This document shows positions 8,888 to 18,715 of a DNA stretch of 39,014 nucleotides, piece by piece; positions within the stretch are counted from its first letter, which is position 1, and each line of letters opens with the position of its first letter. The stretch comes from Paracoccaceae bacterium. Its GTDB lineage: Bacteria > Pseudomonadota > Alphaproteobacteria > Rhizobiales > Stappiaceae. Below the pieces are notes generated by a model. The model was given only the letters and a program-made list of their open reading frames with translations. It made no database searches and was not told where the DNA came from. Position numbers and translations under genes: made by a program. The DNA lies in NCBI GenBank assembly GCA_002709505.1, contig PARB01000082.1, forward strand, positions 1-39,014, read 5' to 3'.

Positions 8888-9337
8888 ATAGATCCCCTTC
8901 CGAGACATTGTTTCCCCACCCAAACTTACGTAGAGACAATGCCCAACCCCGGTTAACGGGAAGTGGATATAGTATTATTTATCGCAAGATCATGATTTTA
9001 AGACGCATTTTGCTTGTGTTTCAGGTTGCATATTTAAAGTAATTAGCCGCTATAATTGCACTCTCTTTGGTGTACTATTTAAAAACAAACCTATCATTGA
9101 TTGCATTCGCCATTGCGACCCGACGTCCCGTGCCGCCGCGTGCCGTCGCACCTCGGGCGAACGGCGGGCGAAGGGCGCGCACAGCTTGCCCTTTTGCAGG
9201 ACTTCGGCTATAGCACCGGCGCGCACCTGCACCCCTGGAGGCGGCGCATTCGGGCCAAAACCGACCGTCGCACGTCCTTTTCGACACCGGCAGGCGGTCG
9301 ACAGCCCGTTTTTCAACACAACTCAAGGAGAACTGCC
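8888..9337. other. 450-base divergent spacer with an AT-rich core
   Basis: No coding sequence is supported here. Bases 8960-9110 are clearly richer in A+T than the flanks. They include TATAAT at 9051-9056 with TTGCAT at 9026-9031 upstream (19-base spacing, longer than ideal), a possible plus-strand promoter for rplY. The right half (9120-9330) is GC-rich again and would be a long 5' leader if transcription starts near 9065. The promoter for the minus-strand PDC/chemoreceptor pair must also lie in the left part. Confidence 0.5.
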
Positions 9338-9982
9338 ATGGCTGAAGGCTATGTGCTGAAGGCTTCGGCGAGGGATCGGGTCGGCAAGGGGGCCGCTCGC
9401 GCACTCCGTCGTCAGGGCCTCGTCCCCGCCGTGATCTACGGCGACAAGAAACCCGCGCTTCCCATCGCAATCCCGATGAAGGAGTCGACCATCGCGCTCC
9501 ACCGCGGCGGGTTCATGACCAATCTCGGCACCATCGAGGTCGACGGCCAGACGCATCGCGTCATCGCCAAGGACTACCAGCTCGATCCGGTGCGCGACGA
9601 CCTCATTCACGTCGACTTCCTGCGCGTTGCGAAGGGATCGGAACTGACGGTCGATATTCCGGTGCATTTCGTCAACGAAGAGAAGTGCCCGGGCATCAAG
9701 GCCGGCGGCATGCTCAACGTGGTGCGCCACACCGTCGAAATGACGGTTCCGGCGGAAAGCATCCCGGAAGCGCTGATCATCGACCTGGCCAAGGCCAATG
9801 TCGGCGACTCGATCCACATCTCGGCGGTCGACGTTCCGGCCGGCTGCACCCCGACGATCACCGATCGCGACTTCACGATCGCCACGATCGCCGCACCGGG
9901 TGGCGGCGCATCTTCCGATGAAGCGGAAGAGGCGGACGACGAGACCGAAGACGAAGCAAAAGAAGACGCTTCGAAAGACTGA
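9338..9982 (+). CDS. rplY: 50S ribosomal protein L25 (general stress protein Ctc type)
   Basis: This 214-residue protein is the long L25/TL5/Ctc form. Residues 4-93 are the 5S-rRNA-binding L25 domain ([33 protein letters not shown]). Residues about 100-190 are the C-terminal beta domain ([32 protein letters not shown]). A strongly acidic tail follows ([16 protein letters not shown]). It binds 5S rRNA in the large subunit. The ATG at 9338 follows CAAGGAG by 7 bases; the frame continues upstream to 9101 but without L25 homology. pth and ychF follow on the same strand. Confidence 0.95.
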   Translation: MAEGYVLKASARDRVGKGAARALRRQGLVPAVIYGDKKPALPIAIPMKESTIALHRGGFMTNLGTIEVDGQTHRVIAKDYQLDPVRDDLIHVDFLRVAKGSELTVDIPVHFVNEEKCPGIKAGGMLNVVRHTVEMTVPAESIPEALIIDLAKANVGDSIHISAVDVPAGCTPTITDRDFTIATIAAPGGGASSDEAEEADDETEDEAKEDASKD

Positions 9983-9992
9983 TACCGACCCG

Positions 9993-10022
9993 ACGGTCCG
10001 GCCTTGCAAGGGGCCGGACCGT
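9993..10022 (+). terminator. Strong hairpin between rplY and pth
   Basis: An 11-base-pair perfect stem (ACGGTCCGGCC / GGCCGGACCGT) encloses CCTTGCAAGG, which can itself pair. It lies 11 bases after the rplY stop and 30 bases before pth. No U-tract follows, so it may be an attenuating or RNA-processing hairpin rather than a full terminator. Confidence 0.5.
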
Positions 10023-10051
10023 CACGCGGCGGCGGATGACGGAGAGAACCC

Positions 10052-10780
10052 ATGCGGCTCATCGTCGGGCTCGGCAACCCCGGGGCCAAATACGCCCGCA
10101 ACCGGCACAACATCGGCTTCATGGCCGTGGACGCGATCCACGAGCGGCAGTCCACCTTCGCGCCCTGGCGGTCCCGCTTCCAGGCCGAGGTCTCGGAAGG
10201 CACGCTGGACGGGGAGAAGGTTCTCCTGATGAAGCCGCAGACCTTCATGAACGAATCCGGCCGGGCCGTCGGAGAAGCCGCGCGCTTCTTCAAGCTGTCC
10301 CCTGCCGATGTCGTCGTGCTCTACGACGAGCTCGACCTCGCCCCCGGCAAGGTGCGGGTGAAGACCGGCGGCGGCAGCGGCGGCCACAACGGCATCAAGT
10401 CGATCGACGCGCATCTCGGCAAGGAGTATGTCCGGGTGCGCATGGGCATCGGCCATCCCGGTCACAAGGACCGGGTGACGGCGCATGTGCTCGGCGATTT
10501 CTCCAAGGCCGAGCAGGACTGGCTGGCGCCGCTGCTGGAGGAGACCGGACGCGAGGCGGCGCTGCTTCTCGGCGAGCGCACCTCGGAATTCTGCAATCGC
10601 ATTCACCGGGCGCTTCCCGCTCCGAAAAGCAAACCGACCGAACCATCCGGCCCGCAAGCGCCGGCCGCCACGCGCCCCGATGCGCAAGCGCGCTGGACGC
10701 CCCCTCCGGCCCGCAAGGACACGCAGCCCCGCAGCGCGCTCGCCGAAGGGCTCGCCAGGATGTTCGGCAAGAAGGACTAG
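10052..10780 (+). CDS. pth: Peptidyl-tRNA hydrolase
   Basis: Pth releases peptides from peptidyl-tRNA that drops off the ribosome, recycling tRNA in the cytoplasm. The N-terminus has [21 protein letters not shown], placing Asn9 and the catalytic His19 as in the family. [27 protein letters not shown] (catalytic Asp near 94) and [13 protein letters not shown] follow, then [13 protein letters not shown]. The enzyme core ends near residue 190. About 50 further residues are Pro/Ala/Arg-rich and look disordered, a tail seen in several Alphaproteobacteria. GGAGAGAA precedes the ATG. The stop is 6 bases before ychF. Confidence 0.96.
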   Translation: MRLIVGLGNPGAKYARNRHNIGFMAVDAIHERQSTFAPWRSRFQAEVSEGTLDGEKVLLMKPQTFMNESGRAVGEAARFFKLSPADVVVLYDELDLAPGKVRVKTGGGSGGHNGIKSIDAHLGKEYVRVRMGIGHPGHKDRVTAHVLGDFSKAEQDWLAPLLEETGREAALLLGERTSEFCNRIHRALPAPKSKPTEPSGPQAPAATRPDAQARWTPPPARKDTQPRSALAEGLARMFGKKD

Positions 10781-10786
10781 ATCGAA

Positions 10787-11887
<1,101 letters not shown>

Positions 11888-11926
11888 GGGCGGCAATCCC
11901 CGCTCGCATTGATTGATTTCGCGACA

Positions 11927-11951
11927 CGGCCGGCGGCACCCCCGCCGGCCG
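11927..11951 (+). terminator. Hairpin after ychF
   Basis: A 10-base-pair stem (CGGCCGGCGG / CCGCCGGCCG) with loop CACCC starts 40 bases after the ychF stop. No run of T follows. It probably ends or stabilises the rplY-pth-ychF transcript. The rest of the 227-base gap (12000-12060) is AT-rich and may hold the promoter for the next gene. Confidence 0.55.
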
Positions 11952-12114
11952 GATGCGTTTGAGCGGGGGAATCACGCGACAATCAGCAGAAACCGCGACG
12001 TCAGTTTTCGATTAAGTTTTTATTTTCATTGATTATTTTCCGACTGTTAAAGGCTGGACGATAGAGCTGTTCCCATCGTCTTTCGTTCAACGCCCCACGA
12101 CAGGAACCGCTCAC

Positions 12115-13209
12115 ATGTCCAAGTCCAAGATCCTGCCCGCCCTCGCCGCCGCGCTGATGTTCGGGGTCAGCGTCCTGCCGCAGGCCTCCCTCGCCTGCAC
12201 GCGCACCGTCTATGTCGGCGAGGACAACACGGTAATCACCGGGCGCAACATGGACTGGATGGAGGAGATGCAGACCGATCTGTGGGTGTTCCCGCGCGGC
12301 ATGACACGCTCCGGCAACGCCGGTCCGGGCTCGCCCGAATGGACCTCGAAATACGGCAGCGTGATCGCGTCGGGCTACAACACGGCGAGCGCCGACGGCA
12401 TGAACGAGAAGGGTCTCGTCGCCAACATGCTCTATCTGGCGGAATCCGACTACGGCAAGGGCAGTGGCCGCCAGCCGCTCGTCATCGGTCTCTGGGCGCA
12501 ATATGTGCTCGACAATTTCGCCAGTGTCGCGGAAACCGTGGACGGTCTGAAGAAGGCCGACTTCCAGATCGTCGCGCCGAAGCTTCCCAACGGCTCGGCC
12601 GCTAGCCTGCATCTGTCGGTCTCCGACCCGAGCGGCGACAGCGCGATCTTCGAGTATGTCGACGGCAAGCTCGTGGTGCATCACAGCAAGGACTACAAGG
12701 TGATGACCAACTCGCCGGTGTTCGACCAGCAGCTGGCGCTCAACACCTACTGGTCAAAGATCGGCGGCAATGCCTTCCTGCCCGGCACCGTCAGTGCCGC
12801 CGACCGCTTCGTGCGTGCCTCCTTCCTGCTGGATGCAGCGACCAAGAAGCTGGACAAGAACTTCATCAACTCCGTTCCCGGAAAGAACTACGCCAATCAG
12901 GCGGTCGCACAGTCGCTTTCCATCATGCGCGGCGTGAGCGTGCCGCTCGGCATTTCCACGCCCGGCCAGCCGAACATCGCCTCGACCCTGTGGCGCACGG
13001 CAGCCGACCAGACCAACCTGGTCTATTTCTTCGACAGCGCCACGACGCCCAACACCTTCTGGGTCGACTTCGCCGATCTGGACTTCTCCGAGGGCGCCGA
13101 GCCGAAGAAGCTGGCGATCGCCGGCGGACACTACTACTCCGGCAATGCGGCCGAACACTTCGAGGCGGCAACGCCGTTCGAGTTCATGTCGGCCGAAGGT
13201 CAGAAGTAA
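12115..13209 (+). CDS. Secreted linear amide C-N hydrolase (choloylglycine hydrolase / penicillin V acylase family)
   Basis: This 364-residue Ntn hydrolase has a signal peptide ending ...PQASLA directly followed by Cys28 (CTRTVYVG). Signal cleavage would therefore expose the N-terminal nucleophile cysteine, as in Gram-negative periplasmic penicillin V acylases. Other family residues are visible: the GRNMDWMEEM segment (Arg and Asp of the active site), KVMTNSPVFDQQL (Asn), and AADRFVRASF (Arg). Substrates in the family include bile salts, penicillin V and N-acyl homoserine lactones; the actual one is unknown. A short AT-rich stretch precedes it and an intrinsic terminator follows, so it is probably a single-gene unit inserted between ychF and the MaoC pair. 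Confidence 0.88.
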   Translation: MSKSKILPALAAALMFGVSVLPQASLACTRTVYVGEDNTVITGRNMDWMEEMQTDLWVFPRGMTRSGNAGPGSPEWTSKYGSVIASGYNTASADGMNEKGLVANMLYLAESDYGKGSGRQPLVIGLWAQYVLDNFASVAETVDGLKKADFQIVAPKLPNGSAASLHLSVSDPSGDSAIFEYVDGKLVVHHSKDYKVMTNSPVFDQQLALNTYWSKIGGNAFLPGTVSAADRFVRASFLLDAATKKLDKNFINSVPGKNYANQAVAQSLSIMRGVSVPLGISTPGQPNIASTLWRTAADQTNLVYFFDSATTPNTFWVDFADLDFSEGAEPKKLAIAGGHYYSGNAAEHFEAATPFEFMSAEGQK

Positions 13210-13257
13210 GCCGTCCGGCACCAGCCCCGAGCGCCGGCGTTCGGAGCGACGAAAAGC

Positions 13258-13288
13258 GAGCGGGGGAGCCGATTTCCCCCGCTCTTTT
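13258..13288 (+). terminator. Intrinsic terminator after the amide hydrolase
   Basis: A 10-base-pair stem (GAGCGGGGGA / TCCCCCGCTC) with a 7-base loop is followed by TTTT. It lies 48 bases after the hydrolase stop. This is a canonical intrinsic terminator for the plus strand. Confidence 0.8.
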
Positions 13289-13398
13289 CGACCCGGCCCA
13301 AGGGCCGGCAATTGTCCGCTTCTGGATTGGCACGTCCCCCGCTAGAGTGTCTCGCCGTGCCATTTCGGCCGGCGTTTCGCCCCCGGGGGACCTTCCAC

Positions 13399-13764
13399 AT
13401 GCGTCTGCATCATCTGGCTCTTGTCACGGCCATCGCCGCTCCGCTTCTCGCCGGTTCCGCCCTGGCTCAGGGCACCGGATCCGAGGGCTATTTCGAGATC
13501 CACAACAACACCGAGGTCAACACGGTCGTCGGCTTCTACACCAATGACGGGTCGGGCTGGAGCCAGAACTGGCTGGACGACATCATCGAGCCGGAAGGCA
13601 GCGCCCGCGCCGAGTTCACCGCGGACACCGGCAATTGCGACCAGACGCTGCGGGTCGGCTGGCTCGGCGAGGACGGCACCGAAGTGCTCGACGAGCCGAT
13701 CTCCATCGACATCTGCGCAGCGAGCAACGTCTATCTCGACGACAACGAGATCTATTTCGACTGA
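13399..13764 (+). CDS. Small secreted protein of unknown function
   Basis: This 121-residue protein starts at ATG 13399 behind GGGGGA. A signal peptide covers residues 1-24 (ending GSALA/QGT). The mature part is acidic and rich in Asn, Trp and Gly, with likely beta strands: GYFEIHNNTEVNTVVGFYTN, SGWSQNWLDDIIEPEGSA and TLRVGWLGEDGTEVLDEPI. Two cysteines (in GNCDQT and DICAAS) could form one disulfide in the periplasm. I do not recognise the family with certainty. The terminator just upstream implies its own promoter, somewhere in 13289-13390. It is followed 51 bases later by the MaoC pair. Confidence 0.7.
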   Translation: MRLHHLALVTAIAAPLLAGSALAQGTGSEGYFEIHNNTEVNTVVGFYTNDGSGWSQNWLDDIIEPEGSARAEFTADTGNCDQTLRVGWLGEDGTEVLDEPISIDICAASNVYLDDNEIYFD

Positions 13765-13815
13765 CGATACCGGATCCACTCGACACCATGCCGGGGCTGC
13801 GTATAGTCCAACGTC

Positions 13816-14274
13816 ATGAGTGAGTTCCGCTATTTCGAGGACTTCCATCCGGGCGAGACGCTGTCGCTCGGATCGAAGACCGTCAGCCGCGACGAGATCG
13901 TCGCCTTCGCCGCCGAGTTCGATCCGCAGCCCTTCCATCTCGACGAGGAGGCGGGGGCGGCGTCCCTGCTCGGCGGCCTGGCGGCCTCCGGCTGGCACAC
14001 CGCATCGATGCTGATGCGTCTGCTGTGCGACAACCTCCTGCTTGCCTCCTCCTGCAAGGGCTCGCCCGGCGTGGAGGACCTGCGCTGGATGCGCCCCGTC
14101 CATCCGGGCGACCGGCTGACGGCGAGTGCGGACGTGGTGTCGGCGCGCCCCCTGACGTCGCGCCCCGACCTCGGCATCGTGCAATTCGTCTTCACGCTGA
14201 CCAACCAGGACAACATCGCGGTGATGAGCGAGAAAAGCGCGATCCTGTTCGAACGGCGGGAGGCTGGCCGATGA
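13816..14274 (+). CDS. MaoC family dehydratase, first of a coupled pair
   Basis: This 152-residue single hot-dog-fold protein opens RYFEDFHPGETLSLGSKTVS, as MaoC-like hydratases do. The active-site stretch FAAEFDPQPFHLDEEAG gives the Asp and His of the (R)-specific hydratase dyad. GLAASGWHTASMLMRLL is the following helix, and LRWMRPVHPGDRLTAS is a typical MaoC strand. The family adds water to trans-2-enoyl-CoA substrates. The stop overlaps the next start as ATGA, and the next protein is a paralogue, so a heterodimer is plausible. No good Shine-Dalgarno sequence precedes the ATG. Confidence 0.87.
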   Translation: MSEFRYFEDFHPGETLSLGSKTVSRDEIVAFAAEFDPQPFHLDEEAGAASLLGGLAASGWHTASMLMRLLCDNLLLASSCKGSPGVEDLRWMRPVHPGDRLTASADVVSARPLTSRPDLGIVQFVFTLTNQDNIAVMSEKSAILFERREAGR

Positions 14275-14744
14275 GCTGGTTCGAGGATCTGAAGATCGGC
14301 GAGACCCGCGATCTGGGCACCTACACCTTCACCGAAGAAAACATCACCCGCTTCGCCAGGAGCTTCGACCCGCAGCCGTTCCACCTGTCCGACGCGGCGG
14401 CGCGCGAGACCCATTTCGGCGCGCTCTGCGCCTCCGGCTGGCATACGGCCGCCGTGTGGATGAAGCTGCTGGTGGCAAGCGTCAAGGCCGAGGCGGAGCG
14501 CACCGGCGAGCCGTCGCGCTTCGGCCCCTCGCCGGGCTTTTCCGACCTGAAGTGGATCCGCCCGGTCTTTGCCGGCGACACCATCCGCTACACGTCGCGG
14601 CTTGTCGACAGGATGCCGCTGAAAACCCGCCCGGCCTGGGGGCTCGCCGTTCACGAGAACGAGGGCATCAACCAGGACGGCGTGACGGTGTTTTCCTTCA
14701 CCGGCAAGGTACTCGTCGCCCGCCGCCCCGGGACCGAAGGCTGA
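14271..14744 (+). CDS. MaoC family dehydratase, second of a coupled pair
   Basis: This 157-residue paralogue of the preceding protein starts at ATG 14271, sharing ATGA with the upstream stop. It begins SWFEDLKIGETRDLGTYTFT. It keeps the Asp/His motif in SFDPQPFHLSDAAA, the ALCASGWHTAAVWMKLL helix and DLKWIRPVFAGDTIRYTS. Both copies retain the catalytic pair, so neither looks like a dead subunit. The role is probably enoyl-CoA hydration, with substrate unknown. Confidence 0.88.
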   Translation: MSWFEDLKIGETRDLGTYTFTEENITRFARSFDPQPFHLSDAAARETHFGALCASGWHTAAVWMKLLVASVKAEAERTGEPSRFGPSPGFSDLKWIRPVFAGDTIRYTSRLVDRMPLKTRPAWGLAVHENEGINQDGVTVFSFTGKVLVARRPGTEG

Positions 14745-14757
14745 GGCGCCTGCTGCC

Positions 14758-15237
14758 TCAGATCTTGCGGGCGAAGACGACCTCGTCGTGGATCGGAATG
14801 CCGTATTCGCCGGTCATCGGGATTTCCGGCTTGAGCTTGCGCTCCTCGTCGATTGCGCCGGGCACAAGCTTTTCCAGCCGGAAGCCGCGACGCTGGTAGA
14901 AGCGGAAAGCGTCCAGGTTGTCATTGGAGGTGCGCACCAGCAACCGCCGGATGCCGCTCTCCACGGCCGAGCCGACGACCGAATTGAGCAGCAGCGTGCC
15001 GACGCCGCTCCAGCGGCTGAGCGAATCCAGCGTGAGGATCTCCCACTCCGCATCGCGCTTGATCAGCGTGACCAGACCGGCGATCTCCCCGTCGTCCTCG
15101 GCCAGAAAGCCGGGAAGGACCGAGGCGTCGATCATCTCGCCCTCGATCAGGATTTCAGGGCTGGTCCAGCGACGCGTCAGCAGGTCGACGACCGCCGCCC
15201 GATCATCGTCCGTGGTGGCTCGGATGCTCACCGCCAT
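14758..15237 (-). CDS. GNAT family N-acetyltransferase
   Basis: This 159-residue protein starts at ATG 15237 behind AGGGGAAGTG; the frame extends to 15294 but that part lacks homology. It begins VSIRATTDDDRAAVVDLLTRRW. The central EIAGLVTLIKRDAEWEILTLDSL is beta strands 4 and 5, and SRWSGVGTLLLNSVVGSA is the acetyl-CoA pyrophosphate loop (RxxGxG type). NDNLDAFRFYQRRGFRLEKL is the usual C-terminal GNAT motif. It transfers an acetyl group to an unknown amine. It converges with the MaoC pair with 13 bases between stops. Confidence 0.87.
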   Translation of the reverse strand: MAVSIRATTDDDRAAVVDLLTRRWTSPEILIEGEMIDASVLPGFLAEDDGEIAGLVTLIKRDAEWEILTLDSLSRWSGVGTLLLNSVVGSAVESGIRRLLVRTSNDNLDAFRFYQRRGFRLEKLVPGAIDEERKLKPEIPMTGEYGIPIHDEVVFARKI

Positions 15238-15312
15238 TTCACTTCCCCTGTCGGTTTCGGCAATCCGCCGTCCGCGCGGACGGCAAACGCGCATTCATCT
15301 GTGCAGCATTCG

Positions 15313-15987
15313 TCAACGGTGCAACCATCGTACGTCGAGGCCGGATCGGCGCTGCCAGCCTGCCCGCTCCAGCTCCGGATCGAGATGCTCCTCCGCCGGA
15401 TAGCCCAGGCACAGATAGGCAATCAAGCGCCATGAGGCCGGCACGTCCAGTGCGGATGTGACCCGCTCCGGCTCCAGGATCGAGACCCAGCCAAGCCCCA
15501 CCCCCTGCGCCCGCGCGGCGAGCCACAGCGTGTTGACCGCGCAAACGCAGGAATAGGCCAGCATCTCCGGCATGCTGCGCCGGCCAAGACCGGCCCCCTG
15601 CCCCGTCTCCTCGTCGCAGAAAACAGCCAGCTGAACCGGCGCGTCCGTCAGGCCTTCCAGCTTGAGTGTCGCATAAAGCCGCGCCGATTCGCCCGAATAG
15701 GAGGCGAGCGCCTCCTGATTCGCCCGGCGAAAACTTGCCCGCACGGCCTCGCGGCGCGCAGCATCCTCCACCGTCACGAAGCGCCACGGCTGGCTGTTGC
15801 CGACCGACGGCGCCAGATGCGCGGCCTGCAGGAGCCGCTCGAGCAGCCCGTCGGGAAGCGGGTCGGTACGAAACCGCCGCACGTCCCGCCGCCACGCGAG
15901 CAGCTCCTCGAAGCGCGCCACGAACGCCGCGTCGAAGACCCCGCCCCCGCCCGGCTCCGGCGCGGCGGTATCCGGCCTGTCCGTCAA
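15313..15987 (-). CDS. bluB: 5,6-dimethylbenzimidazole synthase BluB
   Basis: This 224-residue nitroreductase-fold flavoprotein has [66 protein letters not shown] and [10 protein letters not shown], all typical of BluB. BluB breaks down reduced FMN with O2 to form the lower ligand of vitamin B12. The start is TTG 15987, sharing TTGA with the apt stop; no clear Shine-Dalgarno sequence is present, so coupling to apt translation is likely. An internal GTG start near residue 23 cannot be excluded. No other cobalamin gene and no cobalamin riboswitch is visible nearby. Confidence 0.88.
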   Translation of the reverse strand: MTDRPDTAAPEPGGGGVFDAAFVARFEELLAWRRDVRRFRTDPLPDGLLERLLQAAHLAPSVGNSQPWRFVTVEDAARREAVRASFRRANQEALASYSGESARLYATLKLEGLTDAPVQLAVFCDEETGQGAGLGRRSMPEMLAYSCVCAVNTLWLAARAQGVGLGWVSILEPERVTSALDVPASWRLIAYLCLGYPAEEHLDPELERAGWQRRSGLDVRWLHR

Positions 15988-16532
15988 TGCCCGGGAAACG
16001 CCACCAGCGTGCGCACCGGCACACCGAGCGCCTCGATCTTCTGCCGTCCGCCGAGATCGGGCAGGTCGACGATGAAACAGGCGGCAATGACCTCCGCGCC
16101 GATCTGCTGCAGGAGCCGCGTGGCGGCCTCAGCCGTCCCGCCGGTGGCAATCAGGTCGTCGACAAGGATGACCTTCTCGCCCGGCTCGATGGCGTCCTTG
16201 TGCATCTCCATCTCGTCGAGGCCGTATTCCAGCGAATAGGCGATGCGCACGGTGTCATAGGGCAGCTTGCCCTTCTTTCGGATCGGCACGAAGCCGGCGG
16301 AAAGCTGATGCGCAACCGCGCCGCCGAGGATGAAGCCGCGCGCCTCGATGCCGGCGACCTTGTCGACCTTGGACCCGGCCCAGGGCTGCACCAGCGCATC
16401 CACCGCCCGGCGGAAGGCGCGGGCATTGCCCAGGAGCGTCGTGATGTCGCGGAAAATGATCCCCTCCTTCGGATAGTCGGGAATCGTGCGGATCGCCGCG
16501 AGAAGTTCGTCCGATACAGTGCTGTCTGCCAT
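15984..16532 (-). CDS. apt: Adenine phosphoribosyltransferase
   Basis: This 182-residue type I phosphoribosyltransferase joins adenine and PRPP to give AMP. The start is ATG 16532 behind GAGG. It shows [35 protein letters not shown] and the PRPP-binding loop [17 protein letters not shown], which are diagnostic of Apt. Length is usual. bluB overlaps its stop. mtnP lies upstream on the same strand and releases adenine, so the two enzymes act in sequence in methylthioadenosine salvage. Confidence 0.96.
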   Translation of the reverse strand: MADSTVSDELLAAIRTIPDYPKEGIIFRDITTLLGNARAFRRAVDALVQPWAGSKVDKVAGIEARGFILGGAVAHQLSAGFVPIRKKGKLPYDTVRIAYSLEYGLDEMEMHKDAIEPGEKVILVDDLIATGGTAEAATRLLQQIGAEVIAACFIVDLPDLGGRQKIEALGVPVRTLVAFPGH

Positions 16533-16625
16533 CACCCAGCCTCGCTGTTGTCTGCCGCGCGCCATCGGCGCATCATCGGCGGCGTTGATTGACCTGCAAA
16601 TTCAAGAAAGATCGGGAGCCCTACC

Positions 16626-16832
16626 ATGGCCGAAAAACAATCCGTGACAATCACCGACATCGACATCCCGTTTGTCCGTCTGATGATGATCATCATCAAG
16701 GTGTCCCTGGCCGCCATTCCCGCGGCGATCGCGGTGTCCCTCGTGCTCGGCCTGATCATGAGCCTCTTTGCCGGGGTCTTCGGGGGCCTCGGCATGATGG
16801 GACCATGGATGCACGGCGGCCGCGCGCTTTAA
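16626..16832 (+). CDS. Small membrane protein of unknown function
   Basis: This 68-residue protein starts at ATG 16626 with GGGAG 8 bases upstream. Residues 1-16 are polar (MAEKQSVTITDIDIPF). They are followed by a long hydrophobic stretch, about 18-58, able to form one or two helices (VSLAAIPAAIAVSLVLG, then IMSLFAGVFGGLGMMG). The C-terminus has WMHGGRAL. It is the only plus-strand gene between apt and mtnP and ends 1 base before the mtnP stop. I do not recognise a family. The good ribosome-binding site and clean helix support a real gene. Confidence 0.7.
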   Translation: MAEKQSVTITDIDIPFVRLMMIIIKVSLAAIPAAIAVSLVLGLIMSLFAGVFGGLGMMGPWMHGGRAL

Positions 16833-16833
16833 C

Positions 16834-17715
<882 letters not shown>

Positions 17716-17787
17716 TCACTCGACTCCAATTGGATTGCAAAATCACAATACGCAACCTAAGCGAGTTTACCCGCGGTTGCGAACATG

Positions 17788-17815
17788 AAAAAGGCCGCCG
17801 GATGATCCGGCGGCC
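17788..17815 (-). terminator. Intrinsic terminator after petC
   Basis: A GGCCGCCGG / CCGGCGGCC stem with a 5-base loop (17793-17815) is followed on the minus strand by TTTTT. It lies 28 bases after the petC stop and closes the petABC operon. Confidence 0.85.
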
Positions 17816-17843
17816 CTGATCCTGCGAGATGCAGACGGTCCGA

Positions 17844-18686
17844 TCAATGATCGACGTTGCGCCAGATTGCATTCTTGGTGAAATACAACAGCGAGGCAAA
17901 GACGATCAGGAAGATCATCACCCGGAAGCCGAGGTTCTTGCGCTCCTCGAGCTTCGGCTCCGCCACCCACATCATGAAGGCGGACACATCCTTGGCATAT
18001 TGCTCGACCGTGGTCGGCGTGCCGTCGGTGTATTCGACGCTGTCGGCATAGAGCGGCGGCGCCATTGCCAGCGACTGGCCGGCGATGAACTTCGGGTTGT
18101 AGTACTGCCCGGGGAGCAGATCCACGCCCTCGGGCGCTTCCTCGTAACCGGTCAGCAGGTTGTAGATATAGTCCGGCCCCTGCTCCTGGTACTGCGTGAA
18201 GATGTCGAAGACGAAGCCCGGAAAGCCGCTGGCCACGGCGCGCGCCTTGGCGAGCGTCGAGAAGTCCGGCGGATAGGCGCCGCTATTGGCCGCGCGCGCG
18301 GCCGTCTCGTTCGGGAACGGCGACGGCCAGCGATCGGACAGGACGGCCGGCCCTTCGACCGGATCGCCATATTCGTCCACGCCCTTGGGCACGGTGTATT
18401 CAGCCGCGATCACCTTCGCCTGATCCTCGGTGAAGCCGGGGCCGCCCGGCTGCGCGAGGTTGCGGAAGGAGAGGAACTTGGCACCGTGACAGGAGGCGCA
18501 AACCTCCTTGTACACCTTGAAGCCGCGCTGAAGCTGCGCCCGGTCGTAGGTGCCGAAGGGCCCGGAGAACGACCATTGCTGACGTTCGATGTTCGGGACC
18601 TCGCCGGCGGCCATGGCCGGCGCGGCGACGGCGATCGCCGCAAGGGCCAGCACGGCGCCGCGCACGGATTTGATCATCGTGTTCAT
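17844..18686 (-). CDS. petC: Cytochrome c1 of the cytochrome bc1 complex
   Basis: This 280-residue periplasmic-facing subunit has a signal peptide (1-27, ending AAPAMAAGE) and the haem c motif CASCH (Cys63, Cys66, His67). The conserved SGPFGTYDRAQLQRGFKVYK precedes it, and GQSLAMAPPLY contains the probable axial Met. A single C-terminal anchor, GFRVMIFLIVFASLLYF, lies near residues 250-267. It carries electrons from the Rieske centre to soluble or membrane cytochrome c. Cytochrome c1 is a separate gene here rather than fused to cytochrome b as in fbcH organisms. It is last in petABC. Confidence 0.95.
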   Translation of the reverse strand: MNTMIKSVRGAVLALAAIAVAAPAMAAGEVPNIERQQWSFSGPFGTYDRAQLQRGFKVYKEVCASCHGAKFLSFRNLAQPGGPGFTEDQAKVIAAEYTVPKGVDEYGDPVEGPAVLSDRWPSPFPNETAARAANSGAYPPDFSTLAKARAVASGFPGFVFDIFTQYQEQGPDYIYNLLTGYEEAPEGVDLLPGQYYNPKFIAGQSLAMAPPLYADSVEYTDGTPTTVEQYAKDVSAFMMWVAEPKLEERKNLGFRVMIFLIVFASLLYFTKNAIWRNVDH

Positions 18687-18715
18687 TCAGGAGAACTCCC
18701 AATCTCGTCCGTGGT

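Noticed and set aside
6095..8956. A 953-codon plus-strand reading frame opposite the chemoreceptor and PDC genes
   Set aside because: It is a mirror frame of GC-rich coding DNA, low in complexity and rich in Arg, His and Gly. The minus strand carries two complete recognisable proteins.
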